A stretch of 64,000 nt of DNA from Rhineura floridana (lineage: Eukaryota; Chordata; Lepidosauria; Squamata; Rhineuridae). Positions 1-14,600 of the stretch are shown here, piece by piece. Positions within the stretch are counted from its first letter, which is position 1. The number at the start of each line of letters is the position of its first letter. The stretch is from assembly GCF_030035675.1 (NCBI RefSeq), contig NC_084486.1, positions 94,425,027 through 94,489,026 on the forward strand. Direction: 5' to 3'. The notes below the pieces were generated by a model that worked only from the letters and a program-made list of their open reading frames with translations, ran no database searches and had not been told where the DNA came from. The position numbers and the translations under genes were made by a program.

Positions 1-308
1 ACAGCAAGGCTTCCATTAGCAGAACAAAGAGGGAAACAATTTTGCCTTTTCCCACACTCACCCTGGCAGCCCACTTTCCTTAAATATATTGCTCCAAAAG
101 GTTGGAGGATCCTTCAGAGCAGATTTTGGGGGAATGTACCAAAAATTGCTTCCCTCCCCACCCTGCTTACGGAAAGCTTATTGTCAGCTGAACCATACCT
201 TTGGATACAACCGTGTATCTTCCTCAAATATATAGATAACAATTTGTGTTTTTTATTGACACCATAGATGCAATAGCCAACAGTCACTAGTTTCCATATT
301 CAATCTTT

Positions 309-386
309 AAAACATAAGAACATAAGAAGAGCCTGCTGGATCAGGCCAGTGGCCCATCTAGTCCAGCATCCTGTTCTCACAGTGGT
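309..386 (-). repeat. CR1 LINE 3' end fragment
   Basis: On the minus strand this reads as the last ~75 bases of a CR1 element: 'ccagcatcctgttctcacagt' in plus orientation, then the terminal CTTATGTTCTTATG-type repeat at the left edge. The same tail occurs on the plus strand at 17,900-17,991. It lies in DNAJB11 intron 2. Confidence 0.85.
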
Positions 387-481
387 AGGTGCGGAAGGGC
401 TTGCAAAACAAAATACTATTCTTTCCTTGGCCCAGACTTTTTGTCTACCATCACAAGACTTATGCCCTACGCAGTTCATTT

Positions 482-541
482 GCAGCCCAATGCTATGTTT
501 ACACAAAAGCAAGTCCTACTGAATTCAGGTGTACTTCTCTA
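482..541. repeat. Fragment of a TAA-flanked palindromic MITE
   Basis: Contains the signature 'caagtcctactgaattcag' shared with the ~85-bp palindromic element seen whole at 1,979-2,060 and 5,791-5,880. It is decayed and has lost its termini. Confidence 0.5.
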
Positions 542-545
542 GCAA

Positions 546-3983
<3,438 letters not shown>

Positions 3984-4080
3984 GGCGGGGGTCTCGTCGA
4001 ACAGGTTCCGCGCGTATCCCACACCTCACCCTTTCGCCGGTAACCATAGGCACGAAAGAGAACCCGGTGAAGCAAACCGA

Positions 4081-4085
4081 CCAAT
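4081..4085 (+). promoter_or_regulatory. CCAAT box with ERSE-like spacing
   Basis: CCAATC lies 98 bp upstream of the DNAJB11 ATG. Nine bases later comes GCACA, where the ER stress element would have CCACG. This is two mismatches, so it is at best a weak ERSE. Confidence 0.4.
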
Positions 4086-4182
4086 CAGGACCCGGCACAG
4101 CATGCTCCTCTCACCCGCCTCTGGCCAACCACAATTGCACACTTCACCCGCGACCCGGCTAGAGTCGACCAACCAGGCTTCG

Positions 4183-4190
4183 TGACGTCA
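4183..4190. promoter_or_regulatory. CRE palindrome TGACGTCA (first)
   Basis: Perfect 8-bp CRE/ATF site in the CpG island. A CCAAC box begins 14 bases upstream (4,170). Confidence 0.6.
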
Positions 4191-4259
4191 ACAAAGTGGG
4201 ATGACCGAGGGAAGCGCATCGTTGTAGCCTTTGTCCAACCGTATTATGGGGCGCTGTGA

Positions 4260-4267
4260 TGACGTCA
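4260..4267. promoter_or_regulatory. CRE palindrome TGACGTCA (second)
   Basis: Second perfect site, 77 bp from the first, in the context GATGACGTCAC. The GATGACGT part also fits the core bound by XBP1/ATF6-type factors, which would suit an ER-chaperone gene. Confidence 0.6.
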
Positions 4268-4339
4268 CAGGCAGTTGCCTTCTAAAGCGGGCAAGAACGT
4301 ATAACTGTCGTATGGCGCGCTTAGAAGGAACGCCTTCCT

Positions 4340-4789
4340 CCCCTCCTCTCTCGTAAATTTAAATAAATCTTTTTTATTAGTCTATGTCTGCGACTCCTAA
4401 CGGTGGGTTCGCAGCAAATGGTAGGGTTTTTTTAGAGATCTACCAATCTTGAGAGAATTATCGAAACGAATGGCAATCAAAACGTTACACACATCCCACT
4501 TCCGTTTTTCCTTCAAACACCAATATGAAGCAGAACAGTGATTCCACAAATTTGTGTTCTTTCCTGTTTCTTTTTGGGGGTTGGCCAAACAACAGTTTTG
4601 TGATGCCTAAAAGACTCACAAAAATGTATGCCATAAGTTGTGTACTATAAAGTTCATTATCTGATACTTAACGTGTTACCCTCAGTTGGCGGATTCACTC
4701 ACACTGGTGAGGAGGAGAGAGATTAAAACAGTGGGGTCACATGGCAGTGAAATAGAAGAATTACACAATAACGATTCCTCCGCTCCACA
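4340..4789. other. AT-rich gap between two GC-rich patches
   Basis: No exon, repeat or promoter motif that I can support. It separates the CpG island at DNAJB11 from the second GC-rich patch. Confidence 0.5.
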
Positions 4790-5260
4790 GGGGGCGCAAT
4801 TACATCGCCGCTGCCTCTCTGTCATTTGAACAGGAATAAAAGATTTAGCGGAAGTGCCAAAAGCTAGGAGAAGAAGAAGGAGCCGGTAGCCGCGGCTTCC
4901 CAGATGTTTAAAAGCGGTCCGGCCGCTCTAACCGAGCATCTTTTTTGAAGGGTTCTTCCTTGGGTGAGTGTGTCTATCAGCGACGGGCACCTTCCAGCTA
5001 GACTTCGGTCTGTGCGCAGGCACGGGGGTGAGCGGAGGCTGAGGGTGTTCGAAAGTATCTCCGCTGCCAGAGCTGAGTCGGGAAAGGCGCCGGTTGAGGC
5101 GCGCAGGTAACCGGAGGCGGGTGGATGTTTCCTTCCTCACCCTGAGGGTGAGCCAACCGGAGATGGTCTGAGGGACCGTCCCCATCTCCTTCGCCGGAAA
5201 ACGCTTGATGCTTTTTATCTTCCCCACTACGCCCACACACCCCTTCAGAACTTGGTACCG
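4790..5260 (+). promoter_or_regulatory. Second GC-rich patch, possible TBCCD1 start and 5' UTR exon
   Basis: CpG-rich again, with an ETS-type site GCGGAAGTG at 4,848-4,856. Downstream is a strong donor TTGG|GTGAGT with the exon end at 4,963. A non-coding TBCCD1 exon ending there could splice to the acceptor at 11,241, leaving a 26-base leader before the ATG. The transcription start is not visible in sequence, and the first CpG island is an equally possible start. Confidence 0.4.
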
Positions 5261-5790
5261 TCCTGGGGTCCTCCTCCTCCTATCTCTGAGCCTTCAACAG
5301 ATGTTTGGCAGGTGAAAAGGCCATAGGCGCAGAGTTTCCAAATTCCATATGTGTGTGGGAAAATTTTTGCCCGTGTATAGAAAGCTTCAGTCCAGGGGGG
5401 AAAAAGTGACCCGTGTGATCACCCTTTCATTCACTTCTCCCGTCGAAAACCTCCAAATACACGTGGAGGATAGAAACTTGCAGCCCTGCCCCTTTGCACC
5501 AGTCATTAAGTAGTCATCGAGGTACAGGACTTTCTTTGGGGGCCTTCCATTGCTTGTCAGATTGATAAATGTTTCTTGTTTCTGAGGGAACAGTGGGATA
5601 TGGTGAGGAAACCTCTCTCCCTCTGCTAGGGAATCAGCTGGAGGCCAGTTTGGGCCCTGGGGGACTTCAAATCTAGCCCACAGGATAAGCCTGTTCTGAA
5701 CCACACTAATTTATTCACTTCATTGCTTTCTCCTGAACTAAGATACAAAGAGCTTTTTAATCCTGGTACCCTTTGTTGAACAGCAACTAA

Positions 5791-5880
5791 GGCTGCGTTC
5801 CAATACATGTCTACTCAGAAGTAAGCTCCATTGGGATCTATGGAACTTACACCCACATAAGTATGTATTGGATTGCAGCC
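5791..5880. mobile_element. Palindromic MITE with TAA target duplication
   Basis: The ends GGCTGCGTTCCAATACAT and ATGTATTGGATTGCAGCC are near-perfect inverted repeats. The element is flanked by TAA on both sides. It is 90 bp long and has no coding capacity. It is the same family as 1,979-2,060 and looks younger. Confidence 0.75.
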
Positions 5881-5900
5881 TAAGTATGTATGCATATGCT

Positions 5901-6490
5901 GGTTGTTGTTGTTATATGCCTTCAAGTCGATTACGATTTATGGTGACCCTAATCTCAGTTTATAAGATCTGAACAGGGTGGTTCATGACAGATGCTCTTC
6001 GAGGTCAGAGATTCATAGGGTTGCCATAAGTCGTAACTGACTTGAAGGCACATAACAACAAACAACAACAATCTCAAATCTGTTTCTTATTTGATCTTTA
6101 TAGTCTTCTAGGATATTTAAATTGTATTTTGGCATTATGATTGTTTTGTTGTTCCTCTTTAATTTTACTCTGATTTTCCATACGACCAGTTCATGATCTG
6201 TACCGCAGTCTGCTCCTGGTCTTGTTTTTGCAGAAAGTATGGACCTTCTCCATCTTTTGTTACCAATTATATAATCAATTTGATTCCTATATTGACCATT
6301 TGGTGATGTCCACGTGTATAGTCGTCTTTTCAGTAGCTCAAAAAATGTGCTTGCAAGAAACAAATTATTGATTTCACAGAATTCAATAAGTCTCTCTCCT
6401 GCTTCATTTCTATGTCCTAAGCCCCATCTCCCCACAATACCTAGTTTGCAAACCCCCTCACCACATTAAGGTGTGCATCCTAGAGGGGGA
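5901..6490 (-). mobile_element. Rearranged short RTE-BovB copy
   Basis: The right part (about 6,060-6,490, minus strand) gives the BovB 5' end and then an endonuclease-domain stretch: WTSPNGQYRNQIDYIIG and GADCGTDHELVVWKIR. Most of the element is deleted. The left part (5,901-6,060) is a palindrome made of two opposed copies of the BovB 3' end, with 'gccttcaagtcgatta' and its inverse near the two edges. The 5' terminal bases match those of the longer copy at 11,045-11,073. Confidence 0.8.
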
Positions 6491-7345
6491 TTAAAACACT
6501 TCAACCATGGCTCCAGGAGTAGTATGTTAAGTAAAATGATAAAAATACAATGAAGAAAGCATAAATGCTAGGAAAATACTTAACAATCCAATATTGGCAA
6601 ATAAGATTTTCACCAGGCACCGAAAATAAAGATTGTACAAGATGAACCCCTCTGAAAAGTGAGTTGGATATCAGGTGCTATAATGGAAAGACCCTGTTTC
6701 ACCACCTTCCTTAACAGTAGTTATTTTCTTGGAACCAAGAGCTGCGGGGGAAGTCTGAGGAGGAGTAAGCTTGTAAGAAAAGCCAACCAGTCATTAGTAG
6801 TAGAGTGCAGAAGCAAGAAATGGTAACAGGTGGCTGGTCAGACTTGGTTACTGCAAGAAATGTAGGAGCTCCCAGGGCCATTGGAAATTGAAATACAATA
6901 CTCAGTATGAGTCTTCCTTATGTCCGTAAGAGGATCTGATGGCTTCCAGACTCATGTCCCTCAAATGAAGCTGCAAGGAATTGAAAAGGTTTGGCTGTGG
7001 AAATGGGTATGTGTGAGAGGTGCTTATTTCCCAACTGTCCTCCCTTTACACCCTCAACTGTTTCCTTGAATTGTTAAAAAAATGCATGAAATCTTGCTAG
7101 TTATTATTTCCACTAATGCAGTGGATCCAGGCAATTGAGGCTGCCTTAAAATCTCTGATAATTTTGAGGAAGTGTTTCTAAAAATCAGAGGGGTATGCAG
7201 AAGCAATTAATGTGGGTTTACTTAAGAGGCTAAACTCAAGCATAGTGTTAATGTTAAAAAGAAAATGGATTTTTAAAAGGCATCAAAATAACACAGCACA
7301 TGCAAAAAAGAAAAAAAGTAGTTTAAAATCTGTCTAAAGCCATTT
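6491..7345. other. No recognisable feature
   Basis: Upstream of TBCCD1 coding exon 1. No frame or repeat that I can name. Confidence 0.4.
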
Positions 7346-7432
7346 CTAATGGAGTAGCTATGCTACTCTGTTGCAGCAAAAACAACAAAGAGTCTTAAAG
7401 ACTAATGAATTTATTATAGCACACCCTTATTG
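7346..7432. repeat. Short interspersed repeat fragment
   Basis: 'gagtcttaaagactaatgaatttattatagcac' type sequence, which is a common repeat end in reptile DNA. The family is not resolved. Confidence 0.35.
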
Positions 7433-7829
7433 TGGCATCTTTGCTTTCCATAGTGTTTAAAAACAGAAGACAAAGCCAATATCTACCCTGTTCCAGTTGA
7501 GGATCGCTGCCTCAAACCGTATCTAAGCCATAGAAGTCTGGCTACTCCAATAGATCTGTGCACCGGAAAGGTGGAGTGGGAATAATGTATAGGCCAGGAC
7601 CGTGAAGTTCTGCTGAACTGGAAATCTTTCCTAAATGGCCTGGGCCACACTCTTTAACAGATAAACTTTAACTAGTGGGCAGAGATGGCCACCTACCTCT
7701 AGGTTGTGAATCAATGGAATCAATAAGCCTTCAGAGAAGCAGTATGAGAGAGTATTATAGCACCTGTCCCCACATGTGTTCATAATATGAGGCCCTTCTC
7801 TGTGTGGGAGGTGTGGAAGAGGGCAACAC

Positions 7830-8128
7830 AAGAATAGGCCTTCTCAGTGGTGGCTCTCTATTTGTGGAATGCTCTCCCCAAGGAGGCATGGCTGGTGCCA
7901 TCACCGTCTGTCCTTAGGCACCAGGTAAAAACATTTTTATTCATTCAGGCCTTGGGAGTTTGATTTTCCGTTTGTTTTTAATCAGGTGCGGAGGAGTTGG
8001 ATTTTGTTTTTATGTAGTCTGACTATTTTAGTATGTTTTTATTTGTATTTTGATACCTGTTTTTAATGTGGTAAGTTGCTATGAGTTTTCAATTTGGAAA
8101 AAATAACTAATAAATGATAAATAAACCA
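7830..8128 (+). mobile_element. L2-like LINE 3' end, decayed
   Basis: The translation resembles the extreme C-terminus of L2 ORF2: a 'LWNALPKEAWL' type motif followed by 'HQVKTFLF', as in the intact copy (ELWNSLPEEIRLAP and RRQVKTWLC). A T-rich 3' UTR and an AATAAA-type tail follow. Confidence 0.65.
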
Positions 8129-8257
8129 TGGCTATATAGGATCTAGTGGCTGGCAGGACCCACCAAACATATTTGGAAGTTTCCAAATATTAATTTTCCT
8201 CCTATATAGAATGAATGTATGTATATATCTTGGTACTACAAATATTTTTTGTTGTTA

Positions 8258-11073
8258 TGTGCCTTCAAGTCGATTTTGAGTTATGGCAACTCTATGAATC
8301 AGTGACCCCACAAGAGCATCTGCCATGAACCACCCTGTTCAGATCTTGTAAGTTCAGCTCTGTGGCTTCCTTTATGGAATCAATCCATCTCTTGTTTGAC
8401 ATTCCTCTTTTTCAACTCCCTTCTGTTTTTCCCAACATTATTGTCTTTTCTAGTGAATGATGTCTTCTCATTATGTGTCCAAAGTATGATAACCTCAGTT
8501 TCGTCATTTTAGCTTCTAGTGATAGTTCTGGTTTAATTTGTTCTAATACCCAATTATTTGTTTTTTCCACAGCGCATGGTATGAGCAAAGCTCTCCTCCA
8601 ACACCACATTTCAAATGAGTTGATTTTTCTCTTATCTGCTTTTCACTGTCCAACTTTAACAGCCATACATAGAGATTGGGAATACCATGGTCTGAATGAT
8701 CCTGATTTTAGTGTTCAGTGATACATCTTTGCATTTTAGGACCTATTCGAGTTCTCTCACAGCTGCCATCCCTAGTCCTTGCCGCCTTCTGATTTCTTGA
8801 CTGTTGTCTCCATTTTGGTTAATGACTGTGCCGACGTATTGATAATCCTTGACAAGTTCAATGTCCTCGTTGTCAACTTTAAAGTTACATAAATCTTCTG
8901 TTGTCATTATTTATTGACATTCAGCTGTAGTCCTGCTTTTGTGCTTTCCTCTTTAACTTTCATCAGCATTCATTTCAAATCATTACTGGTTTCTGCTAGT
9001 ATGGTATCATCTGCATATCTTAAATTATTGATATTTCTCCCTCCAATTTTCACACCTCCTTCATCTTGGTCCAATTCTGCTTTCCGTATGATATGTTCTG
9101 CGTATAGATTAAACAAATAGGGTGATAAAATAAACCCGTCTCACACCCTTTCCTGTTGGGAAGCAATCGGTTTCTCCATATTCTGTCCTTACAGTAGCCT
9201 CGTGTCCAGAGTATAGGTTGTGCATCAGGACAATCAGATGCGGTGACACCCCCATTTCTTTTAAAGCATTCCATAGTTTTTCATGATCTACACAATCAAA
9301 GGCTTTGCTGTAATCTACACAGGGTGATTTTCTTCTGAAATTCCTTGCTCCGTTCCATTATCCAGTGTATGTTTGCAATATGATCTCTGGTGCCTCTTCC
9401 CTTTCTAAATCCATCTTGGACGTCTGGCATTTCTTGCTCCATATATGGTAAGAGCCTTTGTTGTAGAATTGTTAGTGTTACTTTACTTGCATGGGATATT
9501 AAGGCAATAGTTCGATAATTACTGCATTCCCTGGGATCCCCTTTATTTGGAATTGGGATATATATTGAACGTTTCAAGTCTTTTGGAATAGAGCTCTTGT
9601 TTCTACCCTTTTTGTTGTCCTCTTCTATTTCTATACAATAACTATTGTAATAGTTCTACTAGTCACTGTATTGTTGCATTTAGGGTCTGACCGTATTTCT
9701 CCTCTTGCTTTTCCTTTCCTTCTCTCTTTAACCATTTTAAGAGTTTTGTCAGTCATCCATTGAGGTCTTTATCTCTTTTTAACTAGAGGTATTATCTTTT
9801 TGCATAGTTCTTCTGGTTCTCTGTCAGCTAAGTTGAAAGCTTCAAACCTGTTCCTTATTTGATCTTTATATTTTTCTGGGATGTTATTTAGATTGTATTT
9901 TGGTATTATGATTGCTTTGTCGTTCTTCTTTAGCTTTACTCTAACTTTCGATACGACCAGTTCATGATCTGTACTGCAGTCTGCTCCTGGTTTTGTTTTT
10001 GCAGAAAGTTCGGGACTTCTGCATCTTCTGCTTCCAATTATATAATCAATTTGATTCCTATATTGAGCATTTGGTGATGTCCACATGTACAGTCGTCTTT
10101 TTGTTGCTCAAAAAATGTGTTTGCAAGAAACAAATAATTGGCTTCAGAGAATTCAGTAAGTCTTTCTCCTGCTTTGTTTGTCTCCTAATCCCCTTTTCCC
10201 CACAATTCCTAGTTCTTCTCTGTTCCCTACTTTTGCATTCCAGTCCCCCATGATTACCATCATATCTTGTTTTGGTGTGTTATCAATTTCTTCCTGTACT
10301 TCTGCATAAAATCTTTCCAAGTCCTCCTCTTCTGCATTTGCGGTTGGAGCATAGACTTGGATGATGGTTATGTTAATAGATTTCCCGTTTAATCTCACTG
10401 ATATCACTCATTCAGACCTTGCGTTGTAGCTCCTAATTGCTTTTGCTACACCACTTCTATCTATTAAAGCAACCCCATTTCTTTTTAATTTCTCATTTCC
10501 TGCATGAAATATTTTGTAGTTGCCTGATTGAAAATGTCCCAGTCCCGTCCATTTTAGTTTGCTCACACCAAGTATTGTAATGTTCCATTTCTTTCTTGAC
10601 TATTTCTAACTTTCCCTGGTTCATGCTTCTCACATTCCGTGTTCCTGTTGTGTGTGTCGTACAACTCCGGACTCTCCTTTCACATCTGTGCGCATCAGCC
10701 TTTGGGGTTCCTTTCAGCTTTGATCCAGCTGCGTCATTAGTCACAGCACTACTTGTCCTTGTCCTTTGTTCTTCCCCAGTAGCTCGGTGAGTGCCTTCTG
10801 ACCTGGGGGTCTCACCTTCCAGCACTATCTCGTGTTGCATTTTGGATACTCTGTTCATAGGGTTTTCATGGTAAGAGGTATTCAGAGGTGGATTACCATT
10901 GCCTTTCTCTGAGTTTGGATGCATCTTAGTCTGGTGTTTCAGCTTTGACCATTCTGCCTTGGGTGCCCCTGCTAGGAGTGTAGCCTCTTGGTCTAGACTC
11001 CTGATGGCATTGCTGTCAGGTTCTTCACACTCAAACCCCCTCACCACGTTAAAGTGTGCATCCTAAAGGGGGA
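8258..11073 (-). mobile_element. RTE-BovB LINE, long decayed copy
   Basis: The domains appear in order on the minus strand. The 5' leader and N-terminus are at about 11,050-10,500. The apurinic endonuclease is at 10,407-9,769 (YAPTANAEEEDLERFYAEVQ, MGDWNAKVG, RNQIDYIIG). The reverse transcriptase is at 9,577-8,880 (PIPNKGDPRECSNYRTIALI, RYADDTILAETSNDLK at about 9,020). The C-terminus is at 8,609-8,412 (LRLSYFGHIMRR). The usual BovB 3' end is at 8,258-8,350. The length of 2.8 kb is near the ~3.2 kb of full elements. Frames are broken at many points. It lies between the TBCCD1 promoter and the first coding exon. Confidence 0.93.
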
Positions 11074-11267
11074 CAAATATTTAAATATAGGATATTGGTA
11101 AGAAAGAAGGTATAATAGACAGAGAAAATAGACTGTTGATATCTATTAATGACTTCCTTGGATGAAATGTTAGGCTTGGAAATGTGTAATTTCCCCCCCG
11201 AATAGTTTGACAAACTTATTTTCATTTTCTTGAACCTACAGATGTGAGAGTTCTGTGGATGGCAAAA

Positions 11268-11603
11268 ATGGATCGACTTGCAGTTAATCTGTGGGTGAAG
11301 ATGGAACCTTTTATAGTGGGAGCCTTGCAAATCCCACCTCCCTCCAAGTTTAGCATGCATTATCTCCGGAAGATGTCAACGTATGTCCGAATACGTGCCA
11401 GTGAAGGCTGTTATCCATATCTTTCCTGGCCTATGTGGAGACACATTGCTTGTGGGAAGCTGCAGATAGAAAAGAACCTGGCTTGGTTATACTTTGAATT
11501 ATTCAACAGTCTTGTTGATCGGACTTCAGAGGAGCGACTGGAGTGGGCAGAGGTGATATCCTGCTGTGCAACTGAGGAGGAGGCAGAGAAGCAAAAGAAT
11601 AAG
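11268..11603 (+). CDS. TBCCD1: TBCCD1 coding exon 1 (residues 1-112)
   Basis: The acceptor is CTACAG at 11,236-11,241, so 26 bases of 5' UTR precede the ATG. The exon ends ...EEAEKQKNK in phase 0. The donor reads AAG|GCATGA, a GC rather than a GT. Reading on gives one Ala and then a stop, and no GT nearby keeps the alignment. Confidence 0.93.
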
Positions 11604-14600
11604 GCATGAAATATCATATTGTCATTTTCATTTTTAACATTAGGGGTGTTTGTACTTCATAGCATTCTTATTAGTCCTGGCTTCTCATGCCCTCAGTGCA
11701 GGAGGAAGTTTTTCCTTCTTCTGTTGTATATTACAAGGTACGCTATGGGTATATATGGGCCACAAGCCAATATGAGATTAGGTGTTAAGCCACTAAAATT
11801 GCCTCTGGTTGTTAAAAGAAATTAAGCAGTGCTTTGTCTTTATCTTGTCTGCTTCTCCACATGCCACAAAATATAAAACAAGCACCCCTGCTAAATTATG
11901 TGGTACTTAAATGTTGAAATTTTTTTTGTGGTCTCTCTGCTCAGTTGTCTGTGGACACTCTACAGTTCCTGCTGTTTCTTTATATTCAGCAACTAAACAA
12001 GGTATCCCTGAGAACATCCCTACTTGGAGATGAGTGGCCAAATCCTAGATCCAAGTATTACAGTCTGACTGGAGAATCCACCAATCAGATTAAGGTATTG
12101 CTTTGAACTCTTCTTTCAAAGGGCTTTCCCCCTTCTTCCTGTAGAAGCAGACTCCAACCTCTTGCCTTGAAAGAGAGTTCTTGGAATAAGTAGAAACTTT
12201 AAAAATATGGTGCATTTCTTGACTTCATTCAATATAAGTTTACATTATGCTCTGCAAAACTTTCCCTTCTTTACTTTAAAAAAATAAATTTGTGTCCTAG
12301 TTCTTTTAATGTTCATTGGGGTACATTAATAAAAAGGCATTATGTACTTTGTAAGCTTCTATAAAAATTAAAAATGTTACATTTACATATTTGTACATGC
12401 ATTTCAAGTAAACCATATAAACTCTTTGAGTTGAATTAGTGCATAGGACAACTTTGCAGTTACATTGCCATCCAGCATGTACTACTTACTCTATGGAGAG
12501 ATTTTCATCCAGTGGGTGCTGAAGCTATAGATATTTCCATTATCTTATTGAGGGCAGCATTTTAAGGGCACAATCCAACTCTCATTAATGCCAGGCCAAG
12601 GGAGTTGGATGTTGCAGATCTCCAGCTGAGTCCTGGCTCAGCCGGCCAAGCCAGGAATCAGCCAGCACTGCAGTAAGCGAAGCTGGTGTAAGCCAGCATA
12701 AGTCCCTCAACCCAGGCCAGCCGTCCCAGCTCAGGTTCAGCCAGCTCAGCTCAGCTGCAGCCAGCATAAGTCCAGAAAAAGGGACGTTCTGGGAGCGTGT
12801 CAAGGGAGGGGACTTAGGCCACATCCAGCTCATGTTTGGAGCGCTCCTGCAGGTCCCAAATCAGGCAAAAGTTATGCCTGGAAACAGGTCGGTCTAAGAA
12901 AATTAATACAGTAGAAGTCAGTGGAGAGGGCTTACTCCCCAGTAGGGGTATTTGGGAGAGCAGGATTTTACTTTCTGGTCCCTGCGTGCAGCTTGCAGCT
13001 GAGCCAGTGTTCAGCCAACCCAGAGGCTTCTGAACGGCAGTTGGATATGGCAGAACTTTATGCCACCTTCTCTTGTGCTGGCACCACTTATGCCAGCTTC
13101 CCCTGAGTTGGATTGCTCTGCCTGTTGATGAACACTTACTGAAGCTTCGTATCAAAACCTTTTGTTCCTCACTATGATTTTCTTTTTCTTTGTAATTTTA
13201 TGTGTGTGCAAAGCACTGATGTGGTCTAGGATTGCTAGATTTCTGTCTTCATTTTTTAAAAATGGTAAATCCCATCCCTCTCTGATTGTGACTTGGTCAT
13301 AAGAATGTAGAGACATTAACAGCTGCTGTTGGGTTCCCTTTGTATTGGATACCTATTTGCAGTGGACAGTGAATGAACAAGAACTGAATGGAAAAGGAAT
13401 CTATATTTAATGTAGTGCTATTGTGGATGAGCTCTACAAACTAGGTTTTTGATTGTGAAAGCTCATCCTATATATGATGACTTTTTTGTGGTTTTCTTGT
13501 TTTGGTCTAAGAACTGGAATGACAACTACCAGCAAGACTTTGTCCAGCACCATCTCCAAGATCTTCTGGAATTGTTACTGGACCCAGAGCAGCTCACTGC
13601 CTCCTTGCACTCTACCCACAATAGCCTGGTGTCGCTTGAGGCTGTTCGTGCTCTTGGCTTCCTTATTGAAGGATGTGTGAACAAAAGCAGGACTGTCCAC
13701 CCTCTGCATGAGCTTGCACTCTGGCAGCCATTACATGCAAAAAGTGGTTTCTCAAAGATCTCCAAAGCCTTCTCCTTCCCCAAGCTTGAGACCTGGCTGA
13801 GGGCTTGTCTGACTGGGAATCCATTTGGGACATCAGCCTGTCTCAAGTCTGGGAAGAAACTTGCATGGGCACAGCAAGGTACAATTATTCCAGGTCATCA
13901 AACCTTTGGCGCTGAATAACAAAAACATTTTCTACACTGTAAGATAGTATTTTTTTTTAACCACCAGCATCTGTTCATTAGGTTGAAGTTTCAGCTGCTT
14001 TTTTCCTCACTGGCCACTTGGTAGGTTACCTCCAGCACATCTGGTCTGATCCCAGTTGTTATTGTCAGACGTTTTAGTTAAAATGTACTCCATGATAAAA
14101 TCCTGATTTGGTGTGCTACTTCAGGTATGAAATGTGTATGTTTATTTTTAGAGCATTTTAGTCTACAAACTCACACATCACAACATTTTTATAAAGGCTG
14201 ACAAATTCCAAGGTGTTCTAGATAAAGTGAGCCTAAGTCTTCCAGCCCCATGTCCCATGCTTTATGTAGTGGATGAGTAGGAGCATTCATACATATCCCA
14301 AAATACTTACAGGTGTGTTCTTGCGTTGTCAAGGCAGTTTGGGGCACGGTATTACTAAATATCTACCTTGTTAGAAGTGTTAAGTTGCTAACATGCAATT
14401 CTAAACACATCTACTCAGAAACAAGTCCTCGTTCAGTGGGGTATTCTGTACAGGATTCAAGCCCTATATCCAAGACTGCTCAGCACTTGTTTGTTTACTT
14501 CAGCCTTGTATTTAAGCACTAGCTTGGTCTTTAGAAGCCCACTTTGAAGCACTGGGCAGACACAACATCCCAGTCCCCAACATCTTCATGTGTACCGGCG

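Noticed and set aside
4928-5236. 102-codon minus-strand frame in the GC-rich patch
   Set aside because: Long open frames are expected by chance in CpG-rich DNA; no homology recognised.
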